Source: Hydrogenophaga taeniospiralis (GTDB lineage Bacteria > Pseudomonadota > Gammaproteobacteria > Burkholderiales > Burkholderiaceae_C). Taken from it: 64,000 nucleotides of DNA. Positions within the stretch are counted from its first letter, which is position 1. Each line of letters starts with the position of its first letter. The translations under genes were made by a program, and so were the position numbers. The notes under the pieces are model-generated. The model did not search any database and had not been told where the DNA came from. It saw only the letters and a program-made list of their open reading frames with translations. This document shows, piece by piece, positions 8,435 to 17,876 of this stretch. The stretch spans positions 1,774,501 through 1,838,500 of the forward strand of contig NZ_JAHBAG010000001.1 of the NCBI RefSeq assembly GCF_020510445.1. Reading direction: 5' to 3'.

Positions 8435-9133
8435 TCAAAGCACCGGTTTGTACATCAGGGCCACGTTGGGCGCCGGGATCTCGCAGGCCCAGCCGTGGTG
8501 CTCGGCCAGCCAGCGCAGCGTGGCCTCGCGGTAGAACACCACGTGGGTCGGGTCGCGCCGGTAGTGCCATTGGGCAAAACGCGCGTCATCGGTCTGGAAA
8601 CGCGTCATCAGCCCGAGCCAGCCGCCGGGCCTGAGCAGGCGGTTCAGGCGGAGGAATTCGTCGGCCGGGTGGTGGAAGTGCTCGGCCACCTCGGTGCAGG
8701 TGATGAAGTCGTAGCGCTGTGCCAGCGCCCCGGCGTCCGGCTGGAAAAACGGGTCGTACAAGGCCACCGCGTGGCCGGCCTCGCGCAACATGCCGGCCAG
8801 CGCCGGGCCGGGGCCACAGCCATAGTCCAGGCCGCTCTGCGCCGGCGGCAGGCGCTGCAGCAGCGGGGTGGCCAGCTGTGCCAGATGGCGCCGGTAGCCC
8901 GGGTCCTGCGCATCGTTGTGGTGCCGCCGGTATTCGGCCAGCTCGGCCTCGGCGCTGGGTCGCTGGTCCGGTCGCACGAAGGTGCAGTGGCAGTGCTCGC
9001 AGCGCCGGTAGTGCCGCCCGCCGACTTCCAGGAACGCTCGGCTGCCGGGGGCTGTGCACACCGGGCACGGCAGGCTGGCCGGTTCGGTGTCGACCGGGGC
9101 CGGGCGTGTCGCGCGTTGGCCGGCGGGCGTCAC
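8435..9133 (-). CDS. Class I SAM-dependent methyltransferase with N-terminal zinc ribbon
   Basis: A 232-residue protein. The N-terminus carries two CxxC pairs (CPVC and CEHC, with HCHC) that look like a zinc ribbon. A Rossmann methyltransferase domain follows, with SAM motif I LDYGCGPGPALAGML, an acidic motif II region (ALYDPFF), and CTEVAEHFHHP. The substrate cannot be told from sequence. The start is a GTG at 9133 that overlaps the yaeQ stop (GTGA), so translation is coupled to yaeQ. An upstream reading-frame extension only shadows yaeQ. Confidence 0.85.
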   Translation of the reverse strand: MTPAGQRATRPAPVDTEPASLPCPVCTAPGSRAFLEVGGRHYRRCEHCHCTFVRPDQRPSAEAELAEYRRHHNDAQDPGYRRHLAQLATPLLQRLPPAQSGLDYGCGPGPALAGMLREAGHAVALYDPFFQPDAGALAQRYDFITCTEVAEHFHHPADEFLRLNRLLRPGGWLGLMTRFQTDDARFAQWHYRRDPTHVVFYREATLRWLAEHHGWACEIPAPNVALMYKPVL

Positions 9134-9690
9134 TTCCAGCGCAGCGGCTCGATGTGCACGCTGCCCAGCGTGCTGCTGAGGGTGAGCGCGCCCTCCTGCA
9201 CCGTGGCCTGCAGCTGCATGCTGCGCTCGGCCATGCCCGCCAGGGCGGGCGCCACTTCGGTGGGCAGGCGCCAGACCTGCAGCTTGTCCAGCCGGGTCAG
9301 CTTGGTTTCGATGCCGCGCCACCACACGTCGGCCGCCGGGCCGAAGGCGTAGACGAACACCGCGTCGGCCTTGCTGCAGGCCTTGGCCATGGGTTTGTCT
9401 TCGGGCTGGCCCACTTCGATCCAGATGCGCTTGCGGCCGGTGAAATCGGTCAGTGACACGTCCGGGTCGTCCGGGTCCGACAGACCGGCGCCGAAAGTCA
9501 GGGTGCCGTCGCCGTGGCAGGTGTCCTGCAGTTCGTGGGCGTGGATGGCCAGCGCCACCAGCCGCACCATCATGCGTTCGTCGGTCTCGCTCGGGTGGCG
9601 GGCCAGGGTGAGCGCATGGTCGGCGTAGTAGCCGTGGTCGATGTCGGCGATCTGCAGGTGCGCCTTGAAGATGGTGGATTTGATGGCCAT
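9130..9690 (-). CDS. yaeQ: YaeQ family protein
   Basis: A 186-residue protein of the YaeQ family, a PD-(D/E)XK nuclease-like fold of uncertain role. E. coli YaeQ was first noted as a suppressor of the loss of RfaH. The family's N-terminus MAIKSTIFKAHLQIADID is intact, followed by ARHPSETDERMMVRL and the DFTGRKRIWIEVGQPE core. That core holds the conserved acidic residues, with a lysine in EDKPMAK. It is the first gene of a minus-strand set beginning just after the tRNA-Met terminator and overlaps the methyltransferase gene by 4 bases. Confidence 0.92.
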   Translation of the reverse strand: MAIKSTIFKAHLQIADIDHGYYADHALTLARHPSETDERMMVRLVALAIHAHELQDTCHGDGTLTFGAGLSDPDDPDVSLTDFTGRKRIWIEVGQPEDKPMAKACSKADAVFVYAFGPAADVWWRGIETKLTRLDKLQVWRLPTEVAPALAGMAERSMQLQATVQEGALTLSSTLGSVHIEPLRWK

Positions 9691-9744
9691 GGGTGAGAAG
9701 GGTAACCCCGCGCTGCGCCTCCGCGCGGGTGGCGGCCCGGCAAC

Positions 9745-9777
9745 GAAAAAAGCGGGTTCCGTTGCCGGAACCCGCTT
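9745..9777 (-). terminator. Intrinsic terminator after tRNA-Met
   Basis: On the minus strand a perfect 10-base stem (AGCGGGTTCC / GGAACCCGCT, loop of six) is followed by a run of six T. It begins about ten bases downstream of the tRNA 3' end and separates the tRNA transcript from yaeQ. Confidence 0.9.
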
Positions 9778-9786
9778 CTGAAATGC

Positions 9787-9863
9787 TGGTGGCGATAGGT
9801 GGACTTGAACCACCGACATCAGCATTATGAATGCTGCGCTCTAACCAACTGAGCTATATCGCC
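9787..9863 (-). tRNA. tRNA-Met (anticodon CAT), elongator type
   Basis: 77 nucleotides including encoded CCA. The acceptor stem is GGCGATA/TATCGCC, the D-arm contains GCTCAGTTGGTTAGAGC, and the anticodon loop is TTCATAA, giving CAT. The T-arm contains GGTTCAAGTCC. The first acceptor pair is G-C, so this is not an initiator tRNA. A tRNA-Ile with lysidine-modified CAT cannot be excluded without identity-element scoring, but the whole resembles the elongator methionine tRNA of Burkholderiales. Confidence 0.96.
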
Positions 9864-9928
9864 AACGAGGTCGGCATTGTAGCCCAATTCGGAGCCCGAA
9901 AAATCGCCGGGGCGGGCCGCGTGCGCGG

Positions 9929-10345
9929 TCAGGCCGGTTTTTTCACATAGGACGAGCACCAGCCCTGGGCGGCGACCTGTTTGCCCGGGAACAGCGGGCA
10001 AGGTCCGGCGTCCGCGCCGGCCGTGCCCTGGTACAGCGCGCAGTTGGAGCAGGTCTGGTCGGCGGCGTGTTTGGGGTACTTGGTCTTGTCGGCACGGGCG
10101 GTGTCCACGACGTAGCCCAGTGCCACGGCCGCGGCGTCGGCCTCGTCGAGCATCGGGCCGGCCCCGGCTTCGGGCGGGGTGGCTGGTACGGGCTCCTCCT
10201 GGGGCGCCATCGGCGCTGCGGGAGGGGCGGCTGGCGCCGCCTCGGGCGTGGCGGCGGGTGGCGGCGTGGCCTGGTCCGAACAGGCCGCGGCCAGCACGGC
10301 TCCTGAAGCGGGAATCATGAACATGAATCGGCGGCGCGTGGTCAT
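9929..10345 (-). CDS. High-potential iron-sulfur protein (HiPIP)
   Basis: Small periplasmic electron carrier with a [4Fe-4S] cluster, 138 residues as precursor. The four cluster cysteines are C99, C102, C116 and C130, in the family pattern CxxC, then GPCPLFPG and GWCSSY. The N-terminus TTRRRFMFMIP with a hydrophobic core looks like a twin-arginine or Sec signal; a cysteine at 22 (AACSDQ) could also be a lipid site. A long Ala/Pro/Glu-rich linker (about 25-65) separates the signal from the cluster domain. The ATG at 10345 places the signal at the N-terminus. Its electron partners are not encoded nearby. Confidence 0.93.
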   Translation of the reverse strand: MTTRRRFMFMIPASGAVLAAACSDQATPPPAATPEAAPAAPPAAPMAPQEEPVPATPPEAGAGPMLDEADAAAVALGYVVDTARADKTKYPKHAADQTCSNCALYQGTAGADAGPCPLFPGKQVAAQGWCSSYVKKPA

Positions 10346-10495
10346 GGGGCATCTCCTTGTTGGGATCGGCCGGGATGCACGCCCCATGCTCAGACCCCAT
10401 CGGTCATCGCTTGCCAAGGGCGTGGAGCCGAAGCTTCTTATAAGTCCATGCCGCCGGGCGGCTTGTTACAGCCTGTGTGATGCCCGACAAGACGC

Positions 10496-11284
10496 TCACT
10501 GGTGCCGGAACGCCGCCTTGCGCTTGTTCACGAACGCGTCCATGCCTTCCTTCTGGTCGTCGGTGGCGAACAGCGCGTGGAACATCCGGCGTTCGAACAT
10601 CACGCCGTCGGCCAAGCCGCCCTCGAAGGCGCGGTTCACGCATTCCTTGGCGGCCATCACGCTGGGCTGCGAGAACTCGCAGATCATGAGCGCGGCGCCC
10701 AGGGCTTCGTCCATCAGCTTGTCCAGCGGCACCACGCGGCTCACCAGCCCGGCGCGCTCGGCTTCGGTGGCGTCCATCATGCGGCCGGTCAGGGCCATGT
10801 CCATGGCCTTGCTCTTGCCCACCGCGCGCGGCAGGCGCTGCGTGCCGCCGGCGCCGGGGATGATGCCCAGCTTGATCTCGGGCTGGCCGAATTTCGCGTT
10901 GTCGGCGGCGATGATGAAGTCGCACATCATGGCCAGCTCGCAGCCGCCGCCCAGCGCGAAGCCGCTCACCGCCGCGATCACCGGCTTGCGGATGCTGCGG
11001 ATGGTTTCCCAGTTGCGGGTGATGTAGTCGCCCTTGTAGACGTCGGCGAAGCTGTACTTGGCCATGGCGCCGATGTCGGCACCGGCGGCGAAGGCCTTTT
11101 CGCTGCCGGTCACGATCATGCAGCCGATGGCTTCGTCGCCGTCAAACGCCTTGAGCGCGGCGCCCAGTTCGTTCATCAGCTGGTCGTTGAGCGCGTTGAG
11201 CTGCTTGGGGCGGTTCAGCGTGACGATGCCCACGCGGCCTTGCGTGCTTACGGTGATCAGTTCGGGGGTTGTGGTGTCGCTCAT
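10496..11284 (-). CDS. paaF: Enoyl-CoA hydratase (PaaF-like)
   Basis: Crotonase-fold enoyl-CoA hydratase of 262 residues. It has the oxyanion-hole sequence AAGADI and the two catalytic glutamates of active hydratases, in [12 protein letters not shown] and [20 protein letters not shown]. It acts on trans-2-enoyl-CoA esters. Position opposite paaG across a shared regulatory palindrome suggests the PaaF role (hydration of 2,3-dehydroadipyl-CoA) in phenylacetate degradation. A general fatty-acid hydratase is also possible, because the substrate cannot be read from sequence. Confidence 0.85.
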   Translation of the reverse strand: MSDTTTPELITVSTQGRVGIVTLNRPKQLNALNDQLMNELGAALKAFDGDEAIGCMIVTGSEKAFAAGADIGAMAKYSFADVYKGDYITRNWETIRSIRKPVIAAVSGFALGGGCELAMMCDFIIAADNAKFGQPEIKLGIIPGAGGTQRLPRAVGKSKAMDMALTGRMMDATEAERAGLVSRVVPLDKLMDEALGAALMICEFSQPSVMAAKECVNRAFEGGLADGVMFERRMFHALFATDDQKEGMDAFVNKRKAAFRHQ

Positions 11285-11367
11285 GGTGTTTCCTCGGGTG
11301 GTGTGTGATGATTGACGTAAACGTCAACTATAGCGGGCCGTCCGATGCCGGGCCATCCAAGGGAAAA

Positions 11368-11395
11368 CATTAACCGACCGATGGGTCGGTTAATG
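11368..11395. promoter_or_regulatory. 28-base perfect palindrome between paaF and paaGIK (PaaR-type operator)
   Basis: Twelve-base perfect arms (CATTAACCGACC and its complement) flank GATG. The core ACCGACC...GGTCGGT resembles TetR-family operators. In Betaproteobacteria a TetR-type repressor, PaaR, controls phenylacetate genes through sites of this look (family knowledge). No repressor gene is in the window. The site lies about 65 bases before paaG and 85 before the divergent hydratase, so one protein could control both directions. Confidence 0.7.
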
Positions 11396-11459
11396 GTAGA
11401 TTGCCGTTCCAGGCCAACCACGAGCGCTGCGGAACGACGGCGCCAGGAGACAGACACCC

Positions 11460-12266
11460 ATGAACATCCCCGCCGCGGGCAGCACCGTGCTCTATGAAGA
11501 GCGTGGCGCCGTCGCTCTGATCACCCTGAACCGCCCCGACGCTCTCAACAGCTTCACGCGCCAGATGCACCACGATCTGTGGGCCGCGCTGGACCGGGCG
11601 GAGGCCCATCCGCTCGTGCGCGCGCTGGTGCTCACCGGCGCCGGCCGCGGCTTCTGTGCCGGGGCCGACCTGGCCGAGTTCGATTTCGAGCCGGGGCCGG
11701 ACCTCGTGAAACGCGCCGACCCCGGCCCGGTGATCGATCAGGCCTTCAACCCCACGGCGCGGCGCATCCAGTCGCTGCGCATGCCGGTGATCGCGGCGGT
11801 GAACGGCGTGGCTGCAGGGGCCGGCGCCTCGCTGGCCATGACCTGCGACATCGCCATCGCCGCGCCGGGCGCGAGCTTCATCCAGGCGTTCAGCAAGATC
11901 GGCCTGATCCCGGACGCGGGCGGCAGCTGGTTCCTGGTGGAGCGGCTGGGCCTGGCGCGCGCCATGGCGCTGGCCATGACGGGCGACAAGCTGCCCGCCG
12001 CCCAGGCGAAAGAGTGGGGAATGATCTGGGACGTGCAGGACGACCCGCTGGCCGCCGCCATGGCCCTGGCCGAAAAACTGGCCACGATGCCGACCAAGGC
12101 CCTCGTCGCCACCCGCGCCCTGTTGCGCGACGCCGGCACCCGCACACTGAACCAGCAGCTCGACGTGGAGCGCGACACCCAGTCGGCCCTGGGCGCCACG
12201 CACGACTACATCGAAGGCGTGATGGCGTTTCGCCAGAAGCGCCCGGCGCAATTCAAGGGGGAGTGA
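11460..12266 (+). CDS. paaG: PaaG-like ring-1,2-epoxyphenylacetyl-CoA isomerase
   Basis: Crotonase-superfamily protein of 268 residues. It keeps the CoA and oxyanion features (GRGFCAGADLAEFD, NGVAAGAGASLAMTCDI) and the family's IGLIPDAGGSWFLV. The first hydratase glutamate is replaced (AGAGASLA rather than GGGCELA), while an aspartate is kept at PDAGGS. This pattern fits PaaG isomerases rather than hydratases. PaaG converts the epoxide of phenylacetyl-CoA to the oxepin in aerobic phenylacetate catabolism. A good ribosome site (CCAGGAGAC) precedes the ATG. It is followed directly by paaI and paaK. Confidence 0.9.
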   Translation: MNIPAAGSTVLYEERGAVALITLNRPDALNSFTRQMHHDLWAALDRAEAHPLVRALVLTGAGRGFCAGADLAEFDFEPGPDLVKRADPGPVIDQAFNPTARRIQSLRMPVIAAVNGVAAGAGASLAMTCDIAIAAPGASFIQAFSKIGLIPDAGGSWFLVERLGLARAMALAMTGDKLPAAQAKEWGMIWDVQDDPLAAAMALAEKLATMPTKALVATRALLRDAGTRTLNQQLDVERDTQSALGATHDYIEGVMAFRQKRPAQFKGE

Positions 12267-12709
12267 ATGCGCATGACGCCGCAAGAACGCGCCGCCAAGG
12301 TCGGTGAAACCATGTTCGCGGCCGACGTGGCGACGCGCGAAACCATGGGCATCGAGATCCTGAGCGTGATGCCCGGCCGCGCCGTGCTGCGCATGGCCGT
12401 CAAGCCGCTGCACCTCAATGGCCACCGGATCTGCCACGGCGGCTTCATTTTCACCCTGGCCGACACCACCTTCGCCTACGCCTGCAACAGCCACAACCGG
12501 AACGCGGTGGCGGCGGGCTGCAGCATCGAGTTCCTCAGGCCAGGCCACGAGGGCGACGTGCTGACCTGCGAGGGCGTGGAGCAGACGCTGCAGGGCCGGC
12601 ACGGCATCTACGACATGAAGGTCCGCAACCAGAAGGGTGAGGTGATCGCGATGTTCAGAGGCAAGAGCGCCGTCATCCCCGGCGCCATCTTTCCGGAAGA
12701 GGAGGGTGC

Positions 12710-12713
<4 letters not shown>
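12267..12713 (+). CDS. paaI: Hotdog-fold thioesterase PaaI
   Basis: Hydroxyphenylacetyl-CoA thioesterase of 148 residues, thought to rescue CoA from dead-end intermediates of the phenylacetate pathway. The hotdog active-site segment HICHGGFIFTLADTTFAYA holds the HGG and catalytic aspartate typical of PaaI. Later strands include GCSIEFLRPGHEGD. Its ATG follows the paaG stop with no gap, and its stop overlaps the paaK ATG (ATGA). A second ATG two codons in is an equally possible start. Confidence 0.93.
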
Positions 12714-14005
<1,292 letters not shown>

Positions 14006-14139
14006 GACGAAATACCTCCCGCCGTGCCCGGCGCGGCGTGTCCGCAACAATTCCCTTCAAAAGTCCGGCCGCTCGGGGCTAACCCGGTTGGCAGCGCGCG
14101 CCTGCGGGCCTACATTGCGCAGGCAATCAATGGGAATCC

Positions 14140-14688
14140 ATGGACAACAACACCCTGCTCGCCAAGACAGACAAGGGCCGTGAGGCCCTGGCTGCGCGCT
14201 CGCCCGAACTCGGGCCGAAGCTGCGCACGGTGCTGATCATGGTCGATGGCAAGAAGAGCGTGGCCGAACTGGGCAAGTTCGGCGGCGCGCTGGCCGTGCT
14301 CGAGCAGCTGGAGGCGGGTGGCTGGGTGCTCGAGGTGGATGCCAGCGGTCAACCGGTGGAGCGCGCCTCGGCCTCGGCCGAGGCGGTTACGGAGCCGGCC
14401 GCAGCGGCCACGGCCGAGGAGGTGGCGCCCGCCGTGGCGTCGGCACCCGCGGCCCCGGCCCCGCAGACCCTGCCGTATTCCGAGGCTCGGCGCATGGTGG
14501 TGCGTTACATCAACGACCAGCTCGGCCCCATGGGCGAGCTCACCGCCATCCGTGTCGAGGGTTGCAAGAGCCCGGCCGATCTGCAGGCCCTGCTGCCACG
14601 CATCCGGGACGCGCTGAGCAACTACCGCAACGCGGCCGCGGTGCAGCGTTTCGACCAGGAACTCGTGCCCCTGTTGCCCAAGCACTGA
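14140..14688 (+). CDS. Conserved-looking protein of unknown function
   Basis: A 182-residue soluble protein that I do not recognise. It has two ordered parts. Residues 1-70 are helical (TDKGREALAARSPELGPKLR, then VLIMVDGKKSVAELGKFGG) and recall the short winged-helix-like domains that end in VLEQLEAGGWV. Residues 117-182 are also helical (YSEARRMVVRYINDQLGPMG to VPLLPKH). An Ala/Glu/Pro-rich linker (about 77-115) joins them. There is no signal peptide or membrane segment. It ends 8 bases before the convergent M61 peptidase gene. Codon use is like its neighbours. Confidence 0.7.
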   Translation: MDNNTLLAKTDKGREALAARSPELGPKLRTVLIMVDGKKSVAELGKFGGALAVLEQLEAGGWVLEVDASGQPVERASASAEAVTEPAAAATAEEVAPAVASAPAAPAPQTLPYSEARRMVVRYINDQLGPMGELTAIRVEGCKSPADLQALLPRIRDALSNYRNAAAVQRFDQELVPLLPKH

Positions 14689-14696
14689 GTGCTTGA

Positions 14697-16610
14697 TCAG
14701 CGCCCGAGCAAGCCGGCCACGGGCGCCAGCCATTGCGCCAGACGCGCCGCGTCGCCCACGCCCAGCCGCACGGCCTGGGTCGGGGCGGGCCATTCCAGCG
14801 GGCAGCGCAGCAGGCGTTTGTCGCGCGAGACCAGCGCCACCAGCTGCGTCCGCTGACCCCGCAACAGGTTGACCTCGTCGAGCTTGTGGACGCGCCAGGC
14901 TTCGGCGGCGGCACCGCGGCGGGGTGCCGCGAATTCCACGCCCAGCCATTCGTCTCCGGCGGCCATGCCCGCGGTTTCGGCGGCGCCACCGCGCAGCACG
15001 GTCTTGAGGGTGAGGCCGCCGGCCTCGCTCACACGCAGGCCCAGCTGTTGCGCCAGCGGGGCTTTGTCCTGCGTCGCTTTGGCGCCCTGGGCCTGCAGCA
15101 GGTCGACCGTGGGCAGGTCATCCGTGCCGTGCACCCAGTGGGCGATCTCTTCTTTGAAGCTGCGCCGCCCCAGTTGCTGCAGCACCCGCAGCACGTCGGC
15201 TTCGCGCAGCGGGCCACCTTTGCAACGCGCCCAGAGCGCGCGCATCACCGCGTCCAGCGTGGTGTGGCCCTCGGCGCGCAGGGTCAGGTCCAGGCAGAGC
15301 GCCACGAGCGAGCCCTTGGTGTAGTAGCTCACCGTGGCGTTGGCGGTGTTTTCGTTGACCCGGTAGTACTTCACCCAGGCGTCGAAGCTGGCCTGGGCCA
15401 CGCTTTGCACCAGGCGTCCGGGCGTCTGCTGGACCTGGTTGATGGTCTTGGTCAGCAGCTGCAGGTAGGTGTTGTCGTCGATCAGGCCCGCGCGGCGCAG
15501 GATCAGGTCGTCGTAATAGCTGGTGAAGCCTTCGAAAAACCACAACAGCTCGGTGTAGTTCTCGCCGGTGTAGTCGTAGCGCTTGAACTCGGCCGGGCGC
15601 AGGCGCTTGACGTTCCAGGTGTGGAAATACTCGTGGCTGATCAGGCCCAGCAGCGTGGTGTAGCCATCGGTGGCTTTCAGCGGCGCGGGTTTGTCGGTGG
15701 GGGGCGCAGGCGTTTCGCCGCCGGGTCGCCCCGAGGCGGCGCGTGGCGGTTCGCTGACTTTGGGGAGATCGGCCCGCTGGCAGATCAGCGCGGTGGAGTT
15801 GCGGTGTTCCAGCCCGCCGTACCCGTCGTCGCTGGCGTACAGCATGAACACGTAGCTCTGGAACGGTGGCGTGGGGGCATCGCCGTGCCAGAACGCCATC
15901 TGTTCCTCACAGATCCGGCGTGTGTCGCGCAGCAGGCGATCGCCGTCCATCCAGGCGCCGGCGCCGCTGACGACGAAGCGGTGGGGCACGCCGTGGGCGG
16001 TGAACTCGCCGCTCCAGAAATGACCCAGCGTCACCGGGCAGTCGGCCAGCTCGTCGTAGTTTTGCGCGCGGTAGTGGCCAAAGCCGTCGCCGTCCACGCT
16101 GTGGGGGGGCAGCCCGGTGGCCACCTGCCAGCCGGGCGTGGCCGGGCTGCACACCAGCTCCAGCGCCTGCGGCTGGTCTTCCTGGCCGAGCACCCGCAGG
16201 CACAGGCTGGTGGCGTTGAAAAAGCCCCGGGTACTGTCCAGAAAGGCGGTGCGCACCGAGTGGTCGAAAGCGTAGACCTGGTAGCGCAGCACCAGCGCCT
16301 CGTCGGGGCGGGCCTCGACCTGCCAGGTGTGTTTGTCGAGCTGGCGCATGGGCACCGGCTCACCGCCCTGGGTCGCTTCCAGGCTCTGCAGGTGTTGTGC
16401 GAACTCGCGCACCAGATAGCTGCCCGGTATCCACACCGGCAGGCTCAGCCGCTGCTTGGGCGCGGGGCGGTCGATATTGAGCGTGACTGCGAACAGGTGG
16501 GCCTGGGTGCTGTGCACTTCCACCCGGTGGTGCACCCCGGGGCTGGGCTGGGCCGGTGCGCTCGCGCGGGAAGAGCGAGAGGCGCTTGTTGGGTTGGTTT
16601 TTTTGCTCAC
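14697..16610 (-). CDS. M61 family metallopeptidase with PDZ domain
   Basis: A 637-residue zinc aminopeptidase of the M61 (glycyl aminopeptidase) family. The zinc motif HEYFH is at 326-330 in SHEYFHTWNVKRLRP, and the downstream glutamate lies in LWFFEGFTSYYDD. An N-terminal beta domain (WIPGSYLVREFAQH) precedes it. A PDZ-like domain at the C-terminus (LGLRVSEAGGLTLKTVLRGG and on) probably binds substrate. There is no clear signal peptide, so a cytoplasmic place is likely. The GTG start at 16610 overlaps the DUF3429 stop (GTGA) and has GGAG just upstream. A Pro/Gly-rich insert (about 275-315) separates two catalytic blocks. Confidence 0.92.
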   Translation of the reverse strand: MSKKTNPTSASRSSRASAPAQPSPGVHHRVEVHSTQAHLFAVTLNIDRPAPKQRLSLPVWIPGSYLVREFAQHLQSLEATQGGEPVPMRQLDKHTWQVEARPDEALVLRYQVYAFDHSVRTAFLDSTRGFFNATSLCLRVLGQEDQPQALELVCSPATPGWQVATGLPPHSVDGDGFGHYRAQNYDELADCPVTLGHFWSGEFTAHGVPHRFVVSGAGAWMDGDRLLRDTRRICEEQMAFWHGDAPTPPFQSYVFMLYASDDGYGGLEHRNSTALICQRADLPKVSEPPRAASGRPGGETPAPPTDKPAPLKATDGYTTLLGLISHEYFHTWNVKRLRPAEFKRYDYTGENYTELLWFFEGFTSYYDDLILRRAGLIDDNTYLQLLTKTINQVQQTPGRLVQSVAQASFDAWVKYYRVNENTANATVSYYTKGSLVALCLDLTLRAEGHTTLDAVMRALWARCKGGPLREADVLRVLQQLGRRSFKEEIAHWVHGTDDLPTVDLLQAQGAKATQDKAPLAQQLGLRVSEAGGLTLKTVLRGGAAETAGMAAGDEWLGVEFAAPRRGAAAEAWRVHKLDEVNLLRGQRTQLVALVSRDKRLLRCPLEWPAPTQAVRLGVGDAARLAQWLAPVAGLLGR

Positions 16611-17095
16611 AGGGCTCCTGCGCCAATGAAACAGCCGAGGGAGGCCACGGCCGAGAGCCGGAACCTCAGGGTGAGCCAGCGCTGCAGACCGGCCCGGGCG
16701 TACAGCCGGCGGTCCACCAGATAACACAGCACGAACAGCAAACCGAGCCAGGCCAGACCGGCGAACGGGGGCATCAGCAGGCCCGGCCAGGCCAGCAGCG
16801 AGGGCACGATGCCCCATAGGAAATGGTGGCGCTGGGCATGGTACGGGCGCTCGGCAGCCGCGGGCTGGCCTGCCCGGAGGCCGGCCAGCCAGCCCATGCC
16901 CCAGTGAATCCCGCCCAGAAACGAGACGATCAGCCCCGCATACGCGGCCAGTGCGATGGCGACCCAGGTTTGCAGTTCCGGCGTCACCAGCCAGAGCAGG
17001 GCCGCCAGCAGCACAAAGGGGATCAGCCCCGCGTGGCCCAGGGTCCGGACGAGCGCGGTGTCATGCGGGTCGTCCAGTCCGGCGCGGTCGGTCAT
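16607..17095 (-). CDS. DUF3429 membrane protein
   Basis: A 162-residue inner-membrane protein with about five hydrophobic helices: LIPFVLLAALLWLV, WVAIALAAYAGLIVSFLGGIHWGMG, HFLWGIVPSLLAWPGLLM, LAWLGLLFVLCYLV, and a last one near the C-terminus. The SFLGGIHWGMG segment is characteristic of DUF3429. No function is established for the family. The start MTDRAGL at 17095 stands 17 bases downstream of dsbC, and its stop overlaps the M61 gene, so the three are probably co-transcribed. Confidence 0.88.
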   Translation of the reverse strand: MTDRAGLDDPHDTALVRTLGHAGLIPFVLLAALLWLVTPELQTWVAIALAAYAGLIVSFLGGIHWGMGWLAGLRAGQPAAAERPYHAQRHHFLWGIVPSLLAWPGLLMPPFAGLAWLGLLFVLCYLVDRRLYARAGLQRWLTLRFRLSAVASLGCFIGAGAL

Positions 17096-17112
17096 GGGGC
17101 GGCGGCGTGGGA

Positions 17113-17826
17113 TCAGGGTTTGGCTTCGGCCAGGAGCTTCTCGATGCGGTCGGCTCCGATGGCGCCGGGCACCCGCGAGCCGTCGGCAAAGATGATGGTG
17201 GGCGTGCCGGTGACGCGGGCCTTTTTGCCGAACTCGAAGTTGCGCGCCACGGCGGAGGCGTCGCACTTGGCCGTGGGCGGGGTCACGTCGTTCACCATCC
17301 AGTCGATGAAGGTCTTGCCCTTGTCCTTGGCGCACCAGATGTTGCGCGACTTCTCGCCCGAGTCCGCGCTCAGGATGGGGTACAGCAGCACGTGCACGGT
17401 CACGTTGTCGATCTTGATCAGGTCGCGCTCGAAGCGTTTGCAGTAGCCGCAGTTGGGGTCTTCGAACACGGCCATCTGGCGCTTGCCGTTGCCGCGCACG
17501 ATGGTGAAGGCGTCTTTCAGCGGCAGGTCCTTGAAGGCGATCGCGGTGAGTTTTTCCACGCGTTGCTCGGTCAGGTCCACGCGGGCCTTGGTGTCGATCA
17601 TGGTGCCCTGGAGCACGAAGTTGCCTTCGGCGTCGGTGTAGAACAGTTCGCTGTGGTTGATGCGCACTTCGTACAGGCCCTCCATCGGCGTCTTGCGGAC
17701 CTCGTCGATCTTCGGCAGGTTGGGCAGGCGCTCGGCCAGGTTCTTGCGGATGGTGGCTTCCTGCGCCAGCGCGCCCAGCGAGAGGGTGGTGATGAGCGCG
17801 AGCAGGAGGGTTTTGAGGGGTTTCAT
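17113..17826 (-). CDS. dsbC: Thiol:disulfide interchange protein DsbC
   Basis: Periplasmic disulfide isomerase of 237 residues. The signal peptide is TLLLALITTLSLGALAQ. An N-terminal dimerisation domain (about 22-85) contains LYEVRINHSELFYTDAEGN. The thioredoxin domain has the active-site pair C126-G-Y-C129 and the cis-proline region VTGTPTIIFADG. Two further cysteines (NIWCAKDKG and TAKCDAS) match the structural disulfide of DsbC. It lies 50 bases after the ubiH-like gene and starts a close run with DUF3429 and the M61 peptidase. Confidence 0.95.
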   Translation of the reverse strand: MKPLKTLLLALITTLSLGALAQEATIRKNLAERLPNLPKIDEVRKTPMEGLYEVRINHSELFYTDAEGNFVLQGTMIDTKARVDLTEQRVEKLTAIAFKDLPLKDAFTIVRGNGKRQMAVFEDPNCGYCKRFERDLIKIDNVTVHVLLYPILSADSGEKSRNIWCAKDKGKTFIDWMVNDVTPPTAKCDASAVARNFEFGKKARVTGTPTIIFADGSRVPGAIGADRIEKLLAEAKP

Positions 17827-17876
17827 GGTGTGGCCCGTGGGCGTTGAAGGGTCAAAAAAAGTGGTGGGGCAGGCTT

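Noticed and set aside
10346..10495. Small RNA or gene between the HiPIP and the enoyl-CoA hydratase
   Set aside because: Only a short CCGCC/GGCGG hairpin and no promoter or frame can be seen.
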